Below are positions 16,533 through 24,902 of a stretch of 64,000 nucleotides of DNA, piece by piece (positions within the stretch are counted from its first letter, which is position 1; every line of letters starts with the position of its first letter). This DNA is from an uncultured Cellvibrionales bacterium (GTDB taxonomy: Bacteria; Pseudomonadota; Gammaproteobacteria; Pseudomonadales; Cellvibrionaceae). The notes under the pieces were generated by a model that was not told the DNA's origin, searched no databases, and was given only the letters and a program-made list of their open reading frames with translations. The DNA lies in the NCBI GenBank assembly GCA_913020115.1, contig CAJWBQ010000007.1:62001-126000 (forward strand). The letters run 5' to 3'. The position numbers were made by a program, and so were the translations under genes.

Positions 16533-18566
16533 TTACATTACTCGCTGACCGGGTTTTGCTCCGGCGTGGGGTTCTAGTAAATAGATTTCATCTTTGCCTG
16601 GCCCGGCGGCGAGCACCATCCCTTCTGACAGACCAAACTTCATTTTCCGAGGCGCCAAGTTAGCCACCATTACGGTGAGCTTACCCTCAAGATCTTCGGG
16701 CTGATAAGCGCTTTTAATACCAGAGAATACCGTCCGAGTTTCGCCACCTAGGTCTAAGGTGAGCTGCAGAAGCTTTTTCGCACCATCTACGTGCTGGGCT
16801 TTCGCAATAAGGGCAATGCGTAAATCGACCTTAGCGAAATCATCAAAGTTAATCTCATCGGCAATGGGCTCGTCGTTCAGGGGCCCGCTGTCTGCCTGAG
16901 AGATGTTCGAGGTTTGCGCTTCAGCCAATGCTTCTTGGCTGTCGCTAACAATGGCGGCCACTTTGTCTGCTTCGATACGCGTCATTAGGGGCTTGAATTT
17001 ATTGATGCTTTCACCACCTCTGAATGAGATAGGCTCTGACCAACTCAGAGTTTCACCTAAGAAGGCTTCCGCTTTTTCGGCTGTAAGTGGCAGCACCGGC
17101 TTCAAATAAGTGAGTAGAGCGCGGAACATGTTAATGCCTAGTGTGCAGATGTCTTGTACTTCTTGTTCGCGTCCTTCTTCTTTGGCGAGCGACCAAGGTG
17201 CTTTTTCAGCGATGTACTCATTGGCGCCATCCGCAAGGGCCATAATCTCGCGCTGTGCCTTGGCAAATTCCCGCGTTTCATAAAGTTCGGCAATAGTCTC
17301 GCCGGCGTCTACAAACCGCTGCCATAAAGCTTCATCGGCAATAGTGTTAGATAATTCGCCACCGTTTTTGCTAATAAACTTCGCCGTGCGGCTGGCGATA
17401 TTTACTACCTTGCCCACTAAATCACTGTTTACCCGCTGAATAAAGTCTTCTAGGTTCAAATCTAGATCGTCAACAGAGGCGCTTAGTTTTGCGGCGAAGT
17501 AATAGCGTAAATATTCAGGCTGCAAATGGTTCAGATAAGTGCGGGCATTGATGAATGTGCCACGTGACTTAGACATTTTTTTACCATTCACAGTAAGAAA
17601 ACCGTGCACGCACACTTTTGTAGGGGTGCGGTAGTTGGCTGAGCTCAGTACGGCTGGCCAAAATAGGGCGTGAAAATTAACAATGTCTTTGCCGATAAAA
17701 TGATGCAGTTCAAAGTCAGAATCTTTTTTCCAGGCTTCTAACCAGTCTAGACCTTTGCGTTCACAGAAATTTTTGTAGCTGGCCATGTAACCAATCGGCG
17801 CGTCGAGCCATACATAAAAGAATTTTCCGGGTGCGTCAGGAATTTCAAATCCGAAATAAGGCGCGTCGCGGGAAATATCCCACTCTTTGAGTCCGCTGCT
17901 CAACCACTCCGCTAGCTTATTTGCTACCTCTGGCTGTAAATGGCCGGCACGAGTCCAGTTTTGCAAAAATTCTTGGAATTCAGGAAGGCGGAAGAAAAAA
18001 TGCTCGGAGTCTTTCTCGATGGGTGTACTACCCGAAATAACCGATTTTGGATTGATGAGTTCAGTGGGGGAATAGGTCGCTGAACACACCTCACAGTTGT
18101 CACCGTATTGGTCGTCGGCCTTACACTTGGGACAGGTGCCTTTAATGTAGCGATCGGCTAAAAATAGGTTTTTCTCCGAGTCGAAGGCCTGAGTGATTGT
18201 ACGGCTGGCAATGTGGTCATTGGCTTTCAGTCGCTTATAAATATCACAGGTTAGCTCGCGGTTTTCCTCCGCGTGGGTGGAGTGGAAATTGTCGAAGTTG
18301 ACTAGAAAATCGGCAAAATCGCGCTCATGGTCGGCTTGCACACGAGCAATTTGTTCTTCGGGGCTTATACCCAGTTGTTCGGCTTTGAGCATGATGGCGG
18401 TGCCGTGGGCGTCGTCAGCACACACATAAGTGCAGTCGTGGCCACGCAACTTTTGAAAGCGCACCCAGATGTCTGTTTGAATGTATTCCACCAAGTGGCC
18501 CAAGTGGATGTCGCCATTGGCGTAGGGCAGGGCGCTGGTAACGAGTATTTTACGGCGATCACTCAT
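16533..18566 (-). CDS. metG: methionyl-tRNA synthetase
   Basis: MetG charges tRNA-Met with methionine in the cytoplasm. The 677-residue protein has the class I HIGH motif as HLGH (21-24), a four-Cys zinc site [17 protein letters not shown] (about 140-156), the KMSKS loop ([10 protein letters not shown] near 330-340), an anticodon-binding helical domain, and a C-terminal EMAP/tRNA-binding domain (about 565-677) for dimerisation. I chose the ATG at 18566 ([18 protein letters not shown]) over a TTG six codons earlier. It is divergent from mrp, a common gammaproteobacterial arrangement, and immediately upstream of rnfA. Confidence 0.97.
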   Translation of the reverse strand: MSDRRKILVTSALPYANGDIHLGHLVEYIQTDIWVRFQKLRGHDCTYVCADDAHGTAIMLKAEQLGISPEEQIARVQADHERDFADFLVNFDNFHSTHAEENRELTCDIYKRLKANDHIASRTITQAFDSEKNLFLADRYIKGTCPKCKADDQYGDNCEVCSATYSPTELINPKSVISGSTPIEKDSEHFFFRLPEFQEFLQNWTRAGHLQPEVANKLAEWLSSGLKEWDISRDAPYFGFEIPDAPGKFFYVWLDAPIGYMASYKNFCERKGLDWLEAWKKDSDFELHHFIGKDIVNFHALFWPAVLSSANYRTPTKVCVHGFLTVNGKKMSKSRGTFINARTYLNHLQPEYLRYYFAAKLSASVDDLDLNLEDFIQRVNSDLVGKVVNIASRTAKFISKNGGELSNTIADEALWQRFVDAGETIAELYETREFAKAQREIMALADGANEYIAEKAPWSLAKEEGREQEVQDICTLGINMFRALLTYLKPVLPLTAEKAEAFLGETLSWSEPISFRGGESINKFKPLMTRIEADKVAAIVSDSQEALAEAQTSNISQADSGPLNDEPIADEINFDDFAKVDLRIALIAKAQHVDGAKKLLQLTLDLGGETRTVFSGIKSAYQPEDLEGKLTVMVANLAPRKMKFGLSEGMVLAAGPGKDEIYLLEPHAGAKPGQRVM

Positions 18567-18786
18567 GGGTGGCTTGGCTCTCAACTTAAAGGTGTTTAAT
18601 CGTATAGTTTACGCCGTAAAGCTCAGGGCTTAGTGGCACTTATAAAGCCGCCAACTATAGCATTTTTCTTCTGTCTAGGCAGGCAATTCACGTTAAATTG
18701 TATGGCCAAGGCCTTATTTTTGCTTGGATTTTTGCCTCTTCGCCCTCATATTGATCAACGACATTCAAATTTGGGAAGTAATCACC

Positions 18787-19878
18787 ATGGCAGTAGTTTC
18801 ACGGCAGGCAGTAGATGCTGCATTGAGTACAGTTAAAGACCCTTGCCTGGGTAAGGATTTAGTCGCGCTGGAGGCGGTGAATAAAGTACAAATTGACGGC
18901 GGTAAGGTGGCCGTGGAAATTGTTTTGGGTTACCCCGCGCTGGGCTCACGTCAGGCTTTAGGAGATCAAGTTCTGCAGGTGCTCCTCGCTCTTGAGGGCG
19001 TTACAGAGGCCGATGTAGATATGGGTTGGTATGTGCACCCGGCACCCATTGCCAACAGCCAGGCCGCCATAGCGGGCGTTAAAAACATTGTAGCGGTGGC
19101 CTCAGGGAAGGGCGGGGTAGGTAAATCTACAAGCACCGTGAATTTGGCGCTGGCGCTGGTGGCTGAGGGGGCAAAAGTGGGTATTCTCGACGCTGATATT
19201 TACGGTCCCAGCCAGCCTATGATGCTAGGTGTGGGCCAGCAGCGTCCAGAAACCCACGGGCAAAACCAGATGAAGCCCATTGTGGCGCACGGTGTTCAAT
19301 CTATATCGATGGGTTACCTAGTGACTGAAAAAACGCCGATGGCTTGGCGTGGCCCGATGGTGAGTGGTGCCTTACAGCAGCTGCTCAATCAAACCCTTTG
19401 GCAAGATCTAGATTACCTGTTGATTGATATGCCACCTGGCACGGGTGATATTCAGCTGACCTTGTCGCAGCATGTGCCTGTAACGGGAGCAGTGATTGTT
19501 ACAACGCCTCAAGACATTGCCTTGCTCGATGCACAAAAAGGTATTGAGATGTTTCGCAAGGTGAATGTGCCAGTACTGGGCGTCATTGAGAATATGGCCA
19601 CTCATATTTGCAGTCAGTGCGGGCATGAAGAGCACATCTTTGGCAGTGGTGGTGGTGAGCGAATTGCTCTGGATTACCAATCTGAATTACTGGGCGCTCT
19701 GCCTTTGGATCTCAGTATTCGTCAAAACGCCGATGGCGGCTCGCCAACGGTTGTGTCAGAGCCTGATTCTGAAATCACCGCTGTATATAGAAATATTGCA
19801 CGCAAGTTAGGTGCAAAATTATGGCAACAGCAAAAGCTGGGTAATGCAATGCCAGAGATTTCTATAAGCGACGATTAA
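18787..19878 (+). CDS. mrp: Mrp/ApbC FeS-cluster carrier P-loop NTPase
   Basis: Mrp (ApbC/NBP35 family) binds and transfers FeS clusters and hydrolyses ATP in the cytoplasm. From the ATG at 18787 the protein has 363 residues: an N-terminal DUF59/MIP18-like domain (about 1-85), the deviant Walker A GKGGVGKST at about 108-116, DADIYGPSQPMMLG, a Walker B-like DYLLIDMPPGTGD, and the cluster-binding CSQC near 275-278. A GGGAAG stretch precedes the start. An upstream in-frame ATG at 18724 is unlikely, because its extension is not conserved in the family. A strong terminator follows the gene. Confidence 0.96.
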   Translation: MAVVSRQAVDAALSTVKDPCLGKDLVALEAVNKVQIDGGKVAVEIVLGYPALGSRQALGDQVLQVLLALEGVTEADVDMGWYVHPAPIANSQAAIAGVKNIVAVASGKGGVGKSTSTVNLALALVAEGAKVGILDADIYGPSQPMMLGVGQQRPETHGQNQMKPIVAHGVQSISMGYLVTEKTPMAWRGPMVSGALQQLLNQTLWQDLDYLLIDMPPGTGDIQLTLSQHVPVTGAVIVTTPQDIALLDAQKGIEMFRKVNVPVLGVIENMATHICSQCGHEEHIFGSGGGERIALDYQSELLGALPLDLSIRQNADGGSPTVVSEPDSEITAVYRNIARKLGAKLWQQQKLGNAMPEISISDD

Positions 19879-19925
19879 TCAAGTATTTTGGCGGGCGCAT
19901 AAGTCAGCGCGTTTTGGTCAGGCAT

Positions 19926-19963
19926 AAAAAAGCCCCAAAAACCTATGTTTTTGGGGCTTTTTT
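19926..19963. terminator. bidirectional rho-independent terminator between mrp and fusA2
   Basis: A perfect 17-base-pair inverted repeat with a four-base loop (CTAT, 19943-19946) has arms 19926-19942 and 19947-19963. The GC core (AGCCCC/GGGGCT) is flanked by six A on the left and six T on the right, so it can end transcription from both convergent genes, mrp and the EF-G gene. Confidence 0.93.
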
Positions 19964-19982
19964 GAAAGGCCTAGCGAAAGTT

Positions 19983-22067
19983 TTACTTGTTCGCTTTTCT
20001 TTCTTTCTCTTCAGCAATCACAGTTTCAGACACTTGTGCAGGACAAGGCATGTAGTGTGAGAATTCCATTGAGAACTGACCGCGACCAGAAGTCATGGTA
20101 CGCAGAGTTCCAATGTAGCCAAACATTTCTGAAAGTGGCACGTCAGCTTTAATGCGAACGCCGGTAACGCCTGCTTCCTGATCCTTGATCATGCCGCGAC
20201 GACGGTTCAAGTCACCAATAACGTCACCTACGTGATCGTCTGGAGTGAACACGTCAACGTGCATGATAGGCTCGATCAACTGTGGGCCCGCTTTTGGCAT
20301 TGACTGGCGGAAGGCGCCTTTCGCTGCAATCTCAAAGGCTACCGCAGAGGAGTCAACCGCGTGGAATGCGCCGTCGTACAATTCAATCTCAACGTCTAAC
20401 ACAGGGAAGCCAGCCAGAGGGCCTTGCTCCATCATGCCTTTAAAGCCCTTCTCAATAGCTGGGAAGAATTCTTTAGGAACGTTACCGCCCACAACTTTAG
20501 AGCTGAACTGGAAGCCAGTGCCTGGCTCGCCAGGTCTAACACGGTAGTCGATTTTACCAAACTGACCGGAACCACCTGATTGCTTCTTGTGGGTGTAGCT
20601 GTCTTCGATCGCCTGAGTGATAGTCTCGCGGTAGGCTACTTGTGGCTGACCAACAACGAGCTCAACTCCGTAAGTACGCTTCAGGATATCTACTTTAATA
20701 TCTAAGTGCAGTTCGCCCATGCCTTTTAGGATGGTCTCGCCACTGTCTTCGTCAGTCTCAACGCGGAACGAGGGATCTTCTGCAATCATCTTACCGATGG
20801 CAATACCCATCTTCTCAGCGCCGGCCTTGTCTTTAGGCGCAACAGCGATAGAGATTACGGGATCTGGGAAAATCATTGGCTCGAGCGTACAAGGGAACTT
20901 TGGATCACACAGAGTGTGGCCAGTTTGTACGTTCTTCATGCCTACAACCGCGATGATGTCACCGGCTTGTGCTGAATCCAGCTCGATACGGTCATCGGCG
21001 TGCATTTCAACCATACGACCAATACGCTCAGTCTTACCGGTGTAAGAGTTCAGTACGGTCATGCCTTTTTCCAATTTACCGGAGTAAATACGGATAAAGG
21101 TCAGTGCGCCAAAGCGGTCATCCATAATTTTGAATGCCAGTGCGCGCAGTGGCTCGTCAACAGATACTGTCGCAACTTCTTCAGTTGCATTGCCTTCTTC
21201 GTCGGTCAGAGGCTGTGGAACAACGTCTGTTGGACAAGGAAGGTAGTCAACAACGGCGTCTAGAACTTGCTGGATACCTTTGTTCTTAAAGGCAGAACCA
21301 CAGAAAGTTGGGAAGAAGTCTAGGTTGATGGTGCCTTGACGAATGCAGCGCTTCAGGTCTTCTATAGAAGGTTCTTCGCCTTCTAAGTAGGCTCCCATCA
21401 GGTCGTCGTCTTGCTCAAGAGCCGTTTCAATCATTTCTTCGCGAGCCGCTTCAACATCGTCGGTCATGTCAGCAGGCACGTCGGTAACTTCGAAGTTTTC
21501 GGGTAGGCCGGAATCGTCCCAAACGTAGGCTTTGCGGGTCAACAGATCAACCACGCCCACGAAGTCTTCTTCAGTGCCGATAGGCAGAGTCATAACCAAG
21601 GCGTTGGCGCCGAGTACTTTACGCACCTGGCCAACAACGCGCATGAAGTCTGCACCCATACGGTCAAGTTTGTTCACGAAAATCACTCGTGCTACTTCTG
21701 ATTCGTTCGCGTAGCGCCAGTTAGTCTCTGATTGGGGCTCAACGCCGCCAGAGCCACAGAATACACCAACGCCGCCATCGAGTACTTTCAGAGAGCGGTA
21801 AACTTCAACAGTGAAGTCAACGTGGCCCGGTGTGTCGATGATGTTCATGCGGTGGCCGTCCCAAGTACAGGAAGTAGCTGCCGACTGAATAGTAATGCCG
21901 CGCTCTTGCTCCTGTTCCATGAAATCGGTGGTGGCCGCGCCATCGTGAACTTCACCGGTTTTGTGGATCTTACCGGTAAGTTTCAGAATTCGTTCTGTGG
22001 TGGTGGTTTTGCCCGCATCAACGTGGGCGAAAATACCAATGTTTCTATAGGTAGATAAGTCAGTCAT
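19983..22067 (-). CDS. translation elongation factor G, second-copy type
   Basis: EF-G moves the ribosome along mRNA and assists recycling by GTP hydrolysis. The 694-residue protein has the P-loop [12 protein letters not shown] (G1), RGITI (G2), DTPGH (G3) and NKLD (G4) in the G domain, and complete domains II-V ending near [10 protein letters not shown]. Its wording ([82 protein letters not shown]) matches the second EF-G of Shewanella and Vibrio better than the str-operon copy, and it is not next to rpsL, rpsG or tuf. It is therefore probably a paralogue. The ATG at 22067 is preferred over one 20 codons upstream. A long inverted repeat lies about 120 bases upstream. Confidence 0.93.
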   Translation of the reverse strand: MTDLSTYRNIGIFAHVDAGKTTTTERILKLTGKIHKTGEVHDGAATTDFMEQEQERGITIQSAATSCTWDGHRMNIIDTPGHVDFTVEVYRSLKVLDGGVGVFCGSGGVEPQSETNWRYANESEVARVIFVNKLDRMGADFMRVVGQVRKVLGANALVMTLPIGTEEDFVGVVDLLTRKAYVWDDSGLPENFEVTDVPADMTDDVEAAREEMIETALEQDDDLMGAYLEGEEPSIEDLKRCIRQGTINLDFFPTFCGSAFKNKGIQQVLDAVVDYLPCPTDVVPQPLTDEEGNATEEVATVSVDEPLRALAFKIMDDRFGALTFIRIYSGKLEKGMTVLNSYTGKTERIGRMVEMHADDRIELDSAQAGDIIAVVGMKNVQTGHTLCDPKFPCTLEPMIFPDPVISIAVAPKDKAGAEKMGIAIGKMIAEDPSFRVETDEDSGETILKGMGELHLDIKVDILKRTYGVELVVGQPQVAYRETITQAIEDSYTHKKQSGGSGQFGKIDYRVRPGEPGTGFQFSSKVVGGNVPKEFFPAIEKGFKGMMEQGPLAGFPVLDVEIELYDGAFHAVDSSAVAFEIAAKGAFRQSMPKAGPQLIEPIMHVDVFTPDDHVGDVIGDLNRRRGMIKDQEAGVTGVRIKADVPLSEMFGYIGTLRTMTSGRGQFSMEFSHYMPCPAQVSETVIAEEKERKANK

Positions 22068-22188
22068 TACATTACTCGATAAGATTAGGTCGAAATTTGC
22101 GCGCAAATATACAGGAATCCCGCTCAATTACGAAGAAGAGAATGCGAAATATCCATCTTTTTTCTGGGAAGGGCGGCATTCTACTGGA

Positions 22189-22231
22189 ATTCCGCACAAA
22201 ATGCTCAGATTTGTTGCATTTTGTGCGGAAT
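22189..22231. repeat. perfect 16-bp inverted repeat upstream of the EF-G gene
   Basis: ATTCCGCACAAAATGC (22189-22204) and its exact complement (22216-22231) enclose an 11-base loop. It is too long to be chance. There is no U-tract on either side, so it is not a standard terminator. It lies between the VOC gene stop and the EF-G start and could be a regulatory or mRNA-end structure. Confidence 0.75.
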
Positions 22232-22257
22232 GAGGTGGTTCAAGTTCTAGGGCATTA

Positions 22258-22638
22258 TTAGCTTACGCGGTGGAGAGCGCACACTTTGTTTCCCGAAGGG
22301 TCGCGGAGGTAGGCCAAATAGAGCTTGCCAATTGCGCCTTCACGCAGTCCAGGAGGTTCTTCACAGCTTGTGCCGCCGTTGGCTAGGCCTGCTGCGTGCC
22401 AGCGATCAGCGGCGTCAGGGTCCTTGGCGGCAAAGCCGAAGGTACTGCCATTGCCGTGGCTGGCGGGCTCGCCATCAATAGGCTTGCTGAGCGAAAAAAT
22501 GCCTTTTTCCGTAAAATAGAAGCAGCGGCCCTTTTCGTCGATGACACCGGGCTTATGGCCTAGAGCGCCCAAAATGGCATCGTAAAAAACCTTTGATTTC
22601 TCGATGTCGTTTGCACCAAGCATAATATGACTGAACAT
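22258..22638 (-). CDS. VOC-superfamily (glyoxalase-like) protein
   Basis: This single-domain protein of about 126 residues has the paired beta-alpha-beta-beta-beta folds of the vicinal oxygen chelate superfamily: an N-terminal HIMLGANDIEKSKVFYDAILGALG and a C-terminal YLAYLRDPSGNKVCALH. The ATG at 22638 fits the family start (MFSHIMLGANDIEKS). The longer reading adds an unrelated N-terminus. Members act as lyases, dioxygenases or resistance proteins, and the reaction here cannot be assigned. The intact His near the start and the missing classic Glu pair leave metal binding uncertain. The downstream neighbour on the same strand is EF-G, with a long inverted repeat between. Confidence 0.85.
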   Translation of the reverse strand: MFSHIMLGANDIEKSKVFYDAILGALGHKPGVIDEKGRCFYFTEKGIFSLSKPIDGEPASHGNGSTFGFAAKDPDAADRWHAAGLANGGTSCEEPPGLREGAIGKLYLAYLRDPSGNKVCALHRVS

Positions 22639-22728
22639 AGTGTATCTCTTCGTTAATTTAAGTAATAAATAAAGGTTGACCTGGCGATGAACTCGCTCTT
22701 TTGGGCAGAGCTTAGCATACAAATTTAG

Positions 22729-23721
22729 CTAGGGACTCGCCGAAAATCGACTTCTGTATTCTTGTAGGGTCAAGCCCGTGTGGCGTTTAAATAAGCGTCT
22801 GAAAGAACTTGGATCTTCGTAGCCCGCGTCCCAAATTAGTAGATTGATTGGTTTTGCACTAGATTCAAGACCGACTTTCACTTGCTCAACTCTAAATTTT
22901 TGCAAATAGGACAGGGGTGTTTCCCCCGTCGATTTTTTGAAGCGGCGACTGAGCTGTTTTAGACCAATGCCTGCTTTTTCCGCAAAAGCCGGAAGGTTTG
23001 GGTCTGATTGATATGAGGCCTCGAGGTGCATTTGTAGCTTGCTTACTAATAGATCGGCGTGTTTTTTCTCAGGTTTAAAAATCGAAAACCGGCTTTGGTG
23101 TTCTAGGTTGAGCTCCACGAGCATTATCTTGCCTGTAGCCAGAGCTAGTTCGCGGCTGTGAAAGCGGGCAATTAAGTAGAGCAGCATTTGTGATACCGCC
23201 ATTGCGCCGCCCGCGCTAACGATGTCGCCGTGATCAATGAGTAATTTTTGTGTATCGAAAGTGTCTGTAGGGAATAGTTGGCGAGCTGTGTCTTCCGAGG
23301 CCCAATGACAGGTGAGTGCTCGGTCTCTAGCAATTTGCGCCGAAGCAAGTAAAAAATTCCCGGTACATACGCTCGCGATTACGGTGCCAGCTTCATGCCA
23401 GGTGCCGAGCATAGCTTGTATCGGCCGCATTTTGGCTATGAGCTTTTTTACGTGATCAGGGCTTAACACCGATTCAAAAGCCCCTGGAAGAATGACTAGG
23501 TCTGGCCTCTCGCACTCCTGAATCTTTATCAGACCACTGAGTATGTGGCCATTGTAGGCTTGAGCTTTGCTACTGATGCCGATGAGTTGATAGCTGAATA
23601 GAGGTTTGTCTTCATTGAGATAGTGTTTGAGGGCAAAGTTTGCCGCTATGATGAGGTCAACGGCTGAATAAACACTTGAAGCCTGACAGCGCTCATTGAC
23701 GATAATGCCGACATTGATCAT
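22729..23721 (-). CDS. GlxA-type AraC-family regulator (DJ-1/PfpI + AraC HTH)
   Basis: This 330-residue regulator has an N-terminal DJ-1/PfpI-like amidotransferase domain (about 1-185, with VIASVCTGNFLLASAQI including the nucleophile-elbow Cys) and a C-terminal AraC double helix-turn-helix (about 235-325: FAEKAGIGLKQLSRRFKKSTGETPLSYLQKFRVEQVK and AGYEDPSSFRRLFKRHTGLTLQEYR). GlxA-like proteins usually activate catabolic genes in response to a small metabolite. It is divergent from the SnoaL-like/DUF3237 pair with about 160 bases between them, so it probably regulates that pair. The ligand is unknown. Confidence 0.93.
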   Translation of the reverse strand: MINVGIIVNERCQASSVYSAVDLIIAANFALKHYLNEDKPLFSYQLIGISSKAQAYNGHILSGLIKIQECERPDLVILPGAFESVLSPDHVKKLIAKMRPIQAMLGTWHEAGTVIASVCTGNFLLASAQIARDRALTCHWASEDTARQLFPTDTFDTQKLLIDHGDIVSAGGAMAVSQMLLYLIARFHSRELALATGKIMLVELNLEHQSRFSIFKPEKKHADLLVSKLQMHLEASYQSDPNLPAFAEKAGIGLKQLSRRFKKSTGETPLSYLQKFRVEQVKVGLESSAKPINLLIWDAGYEDPSSFRRLFKRHTGLTLQEYRSRFSASP

Positions 23722-23880
23722 AGCTACTCCGCGAAGGTTCGTCTGGTTTTGAGCCCCTAAGTTGGCGCAGAGAATGAAAGTCCCATATGGCTTTAAAGAG
23801 GTCTAATTACACTCTGCCTATATTTGGACAAAGTACTTATTCTGTCAACACTGAATTTACTTGTGAAAGGTGTTGGAATT

Positions 23881-24357
23881 ATGAATACGGAAGCAGAAAT
23901 GCTATCGCTGGTCGCCAGTTTGGCGAAGGCAAAGAGTAAGCAGAACATTACAGAAACTCTGGCGGTGTATCACCCAGAAGCTGTAATGGAAGCGCCGGGT
24001 CTAGGAGGGCTGGCAAGGGGACACAGTGAAATCGATCAGCAGCTCAGGGTTTTCTTCAGGCTGCTTCCAGATTATCGAGTTGAACTGGAGACGCACGCGT
24101 TCAAGAGCGAAATAATGTTGGCCACGGGCCGGGTTATTGCCAGCTTGAATGTGCGGGAAAAAGGTTGCCCTAGTGTTTCTATACCGGTATTTTTTGAATT
24201 TCACTTTTCAGAGGGAAAAATTTCTAAAGAAGTATTTCACCTTGATGCCGGTGTTCTCAGCAGAAAGTCAGGGCTTAAAGTTGAAGATCTTTTTAAGGCG
24301 ATGGCTTCTTATACCCGTGAGCTTGGCGCTGATTCTGTTTTGGCGTCGGGAGCGTAG
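23881..24357 (+). CDS. SnoaL-like (NTF2-fold) protein
   Basis: This 158-residue protein has an NTF2-like cone fold typical of SnoaL polyketide cyclases and related isomerases or hydrolases: an N-terminal helix, AVYHPEAVMEAPGLGGLARGHSEIDQQLRVFFRLLPDYRVELE, then strands ending FHFSEGKISKEVFHLDAG. The ATG at 23881 has AAGGTG upstream and fits the family start; an ATG 19 codons earlier is less likely. The catalytic reaction is not predictable from sequence. It forms a likely operon with the overlapping DUF3237 gene and is divergent from the GlxA-type regulator. Confidence 0.82.
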   Translation: MNTEAEMLSLVASLAKAKSKQNITETLAVYHPEAVMEAPGLGGLARGHSEIDQQLRVFFRLLPDYRVELETHAFKSEIMLATGRVIASLNVREKGCPSVSIPVFFEFHFSEGKISKEVFHLDAGVLSRKSGLKVEDLFKAMASYTRELGADSVLASGA

Positions 24358-24836
24358 TGAAAATGAACGTAGAGCCACTTAAAACAAGTCCTTTATTTTC
24401 AATGCATGTAAGCCTCAAGAAGCCGCTTAATATTGGCGCTACCTACGCAGGTCATCGAATTATTTTTGATGTGCAAGAAGGACATTTTGAGGGTGAGCAA
24501 CTCAATGGCACCTTAAAGCCGAGTGGCGGTGATTGGTTAATGCTTCACCCGGACGGCTCCTTCACCCTAGACGTGAGGGTGTGCCTTGAAACGAATGATG
24601 GTGCGTTAATTTATATGAATTACAAAGGTCGTTGGGTGATACCCAAGCACCTTCGAGAGAAGGTGCTGTCGGCGGAATTATGCGAGACGGTCAATAAAGA
24701 TGATTATTATCTGCGCAACCTTATTATGTTCGAAGTGGCGGATGAGCGTTATCGATGGCTAAATGACATAGTGGCAGTGTCCCAGGGCTACACTACATCG
24801 GTGGGAATTTCTTATGATGTAATGGCAGTTTTGTAA
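24357..24836 (+). CDS. DUF3237 domain protein
   Basis: This 159-residue protein matches the DUF3237 family throughout: LFSMHVSLKKPLNIGAT, GGDWLMLHPDGSFTLDVRVCLETNDGALIYMNYKGRW, then RNLIMFEVADERYRWLNDIVAVSQG. Family members are small beta-barrel-like cytoplasmic proteins without a known reaction, often in degradation or secondary-metabolism clusters. The start is a GTG overlapping the TAG of the SnoaL-like gene, with GGGAG four bases upstream; an ATG at 24363 is possible. The tight pairing suggests both proteins act on the same compound. A clear hairpin follows the gene. Confidence 0.85.
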   Translation: MKMNVEPLKTSPLFSMHVSLKKPLNIGATYAGHRIIFDVQEGHFEGEQLNGTLKPSGGDWLMLHPDGSFTLDVRVCLETNDGALIYMNYKGRWVIPKHLREKVLSAELCETVNKDDYYLRNLIMFEVADERYRWLNDIVAVSQGYTTSVGISYDVMAVL

Positions 24837-24838
24837 TT

Positions 24839-24872
24839 GATTGGCGGGTTTAGAATGTTAAACCCGCCAATC
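24839..24872. terminator. hairpin terminator after the DUF3237 gene
   Basis: A 14-base-pair perfect inverted repeat (24839-24852 and 24859-24872, core GGCGGG/CCCGCC) with a six-base loop is followed by ATTTTGT. It sits between the convergent DUF3237 and FAD-oxidase genes and probably serves both. Confidence 0.8.
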
Positions 24873-24902
24873 ATTTTGTAAGTAACTAGTATTAATTCCT
24901 AT

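Noticed and set aside
18608-18620. TTTACG-C-CGTAAA inverted repeat upstream of metG
   Set aside because: Six-base arms are expected by chance at many places in 64 kb, and no regulator is linked to it.
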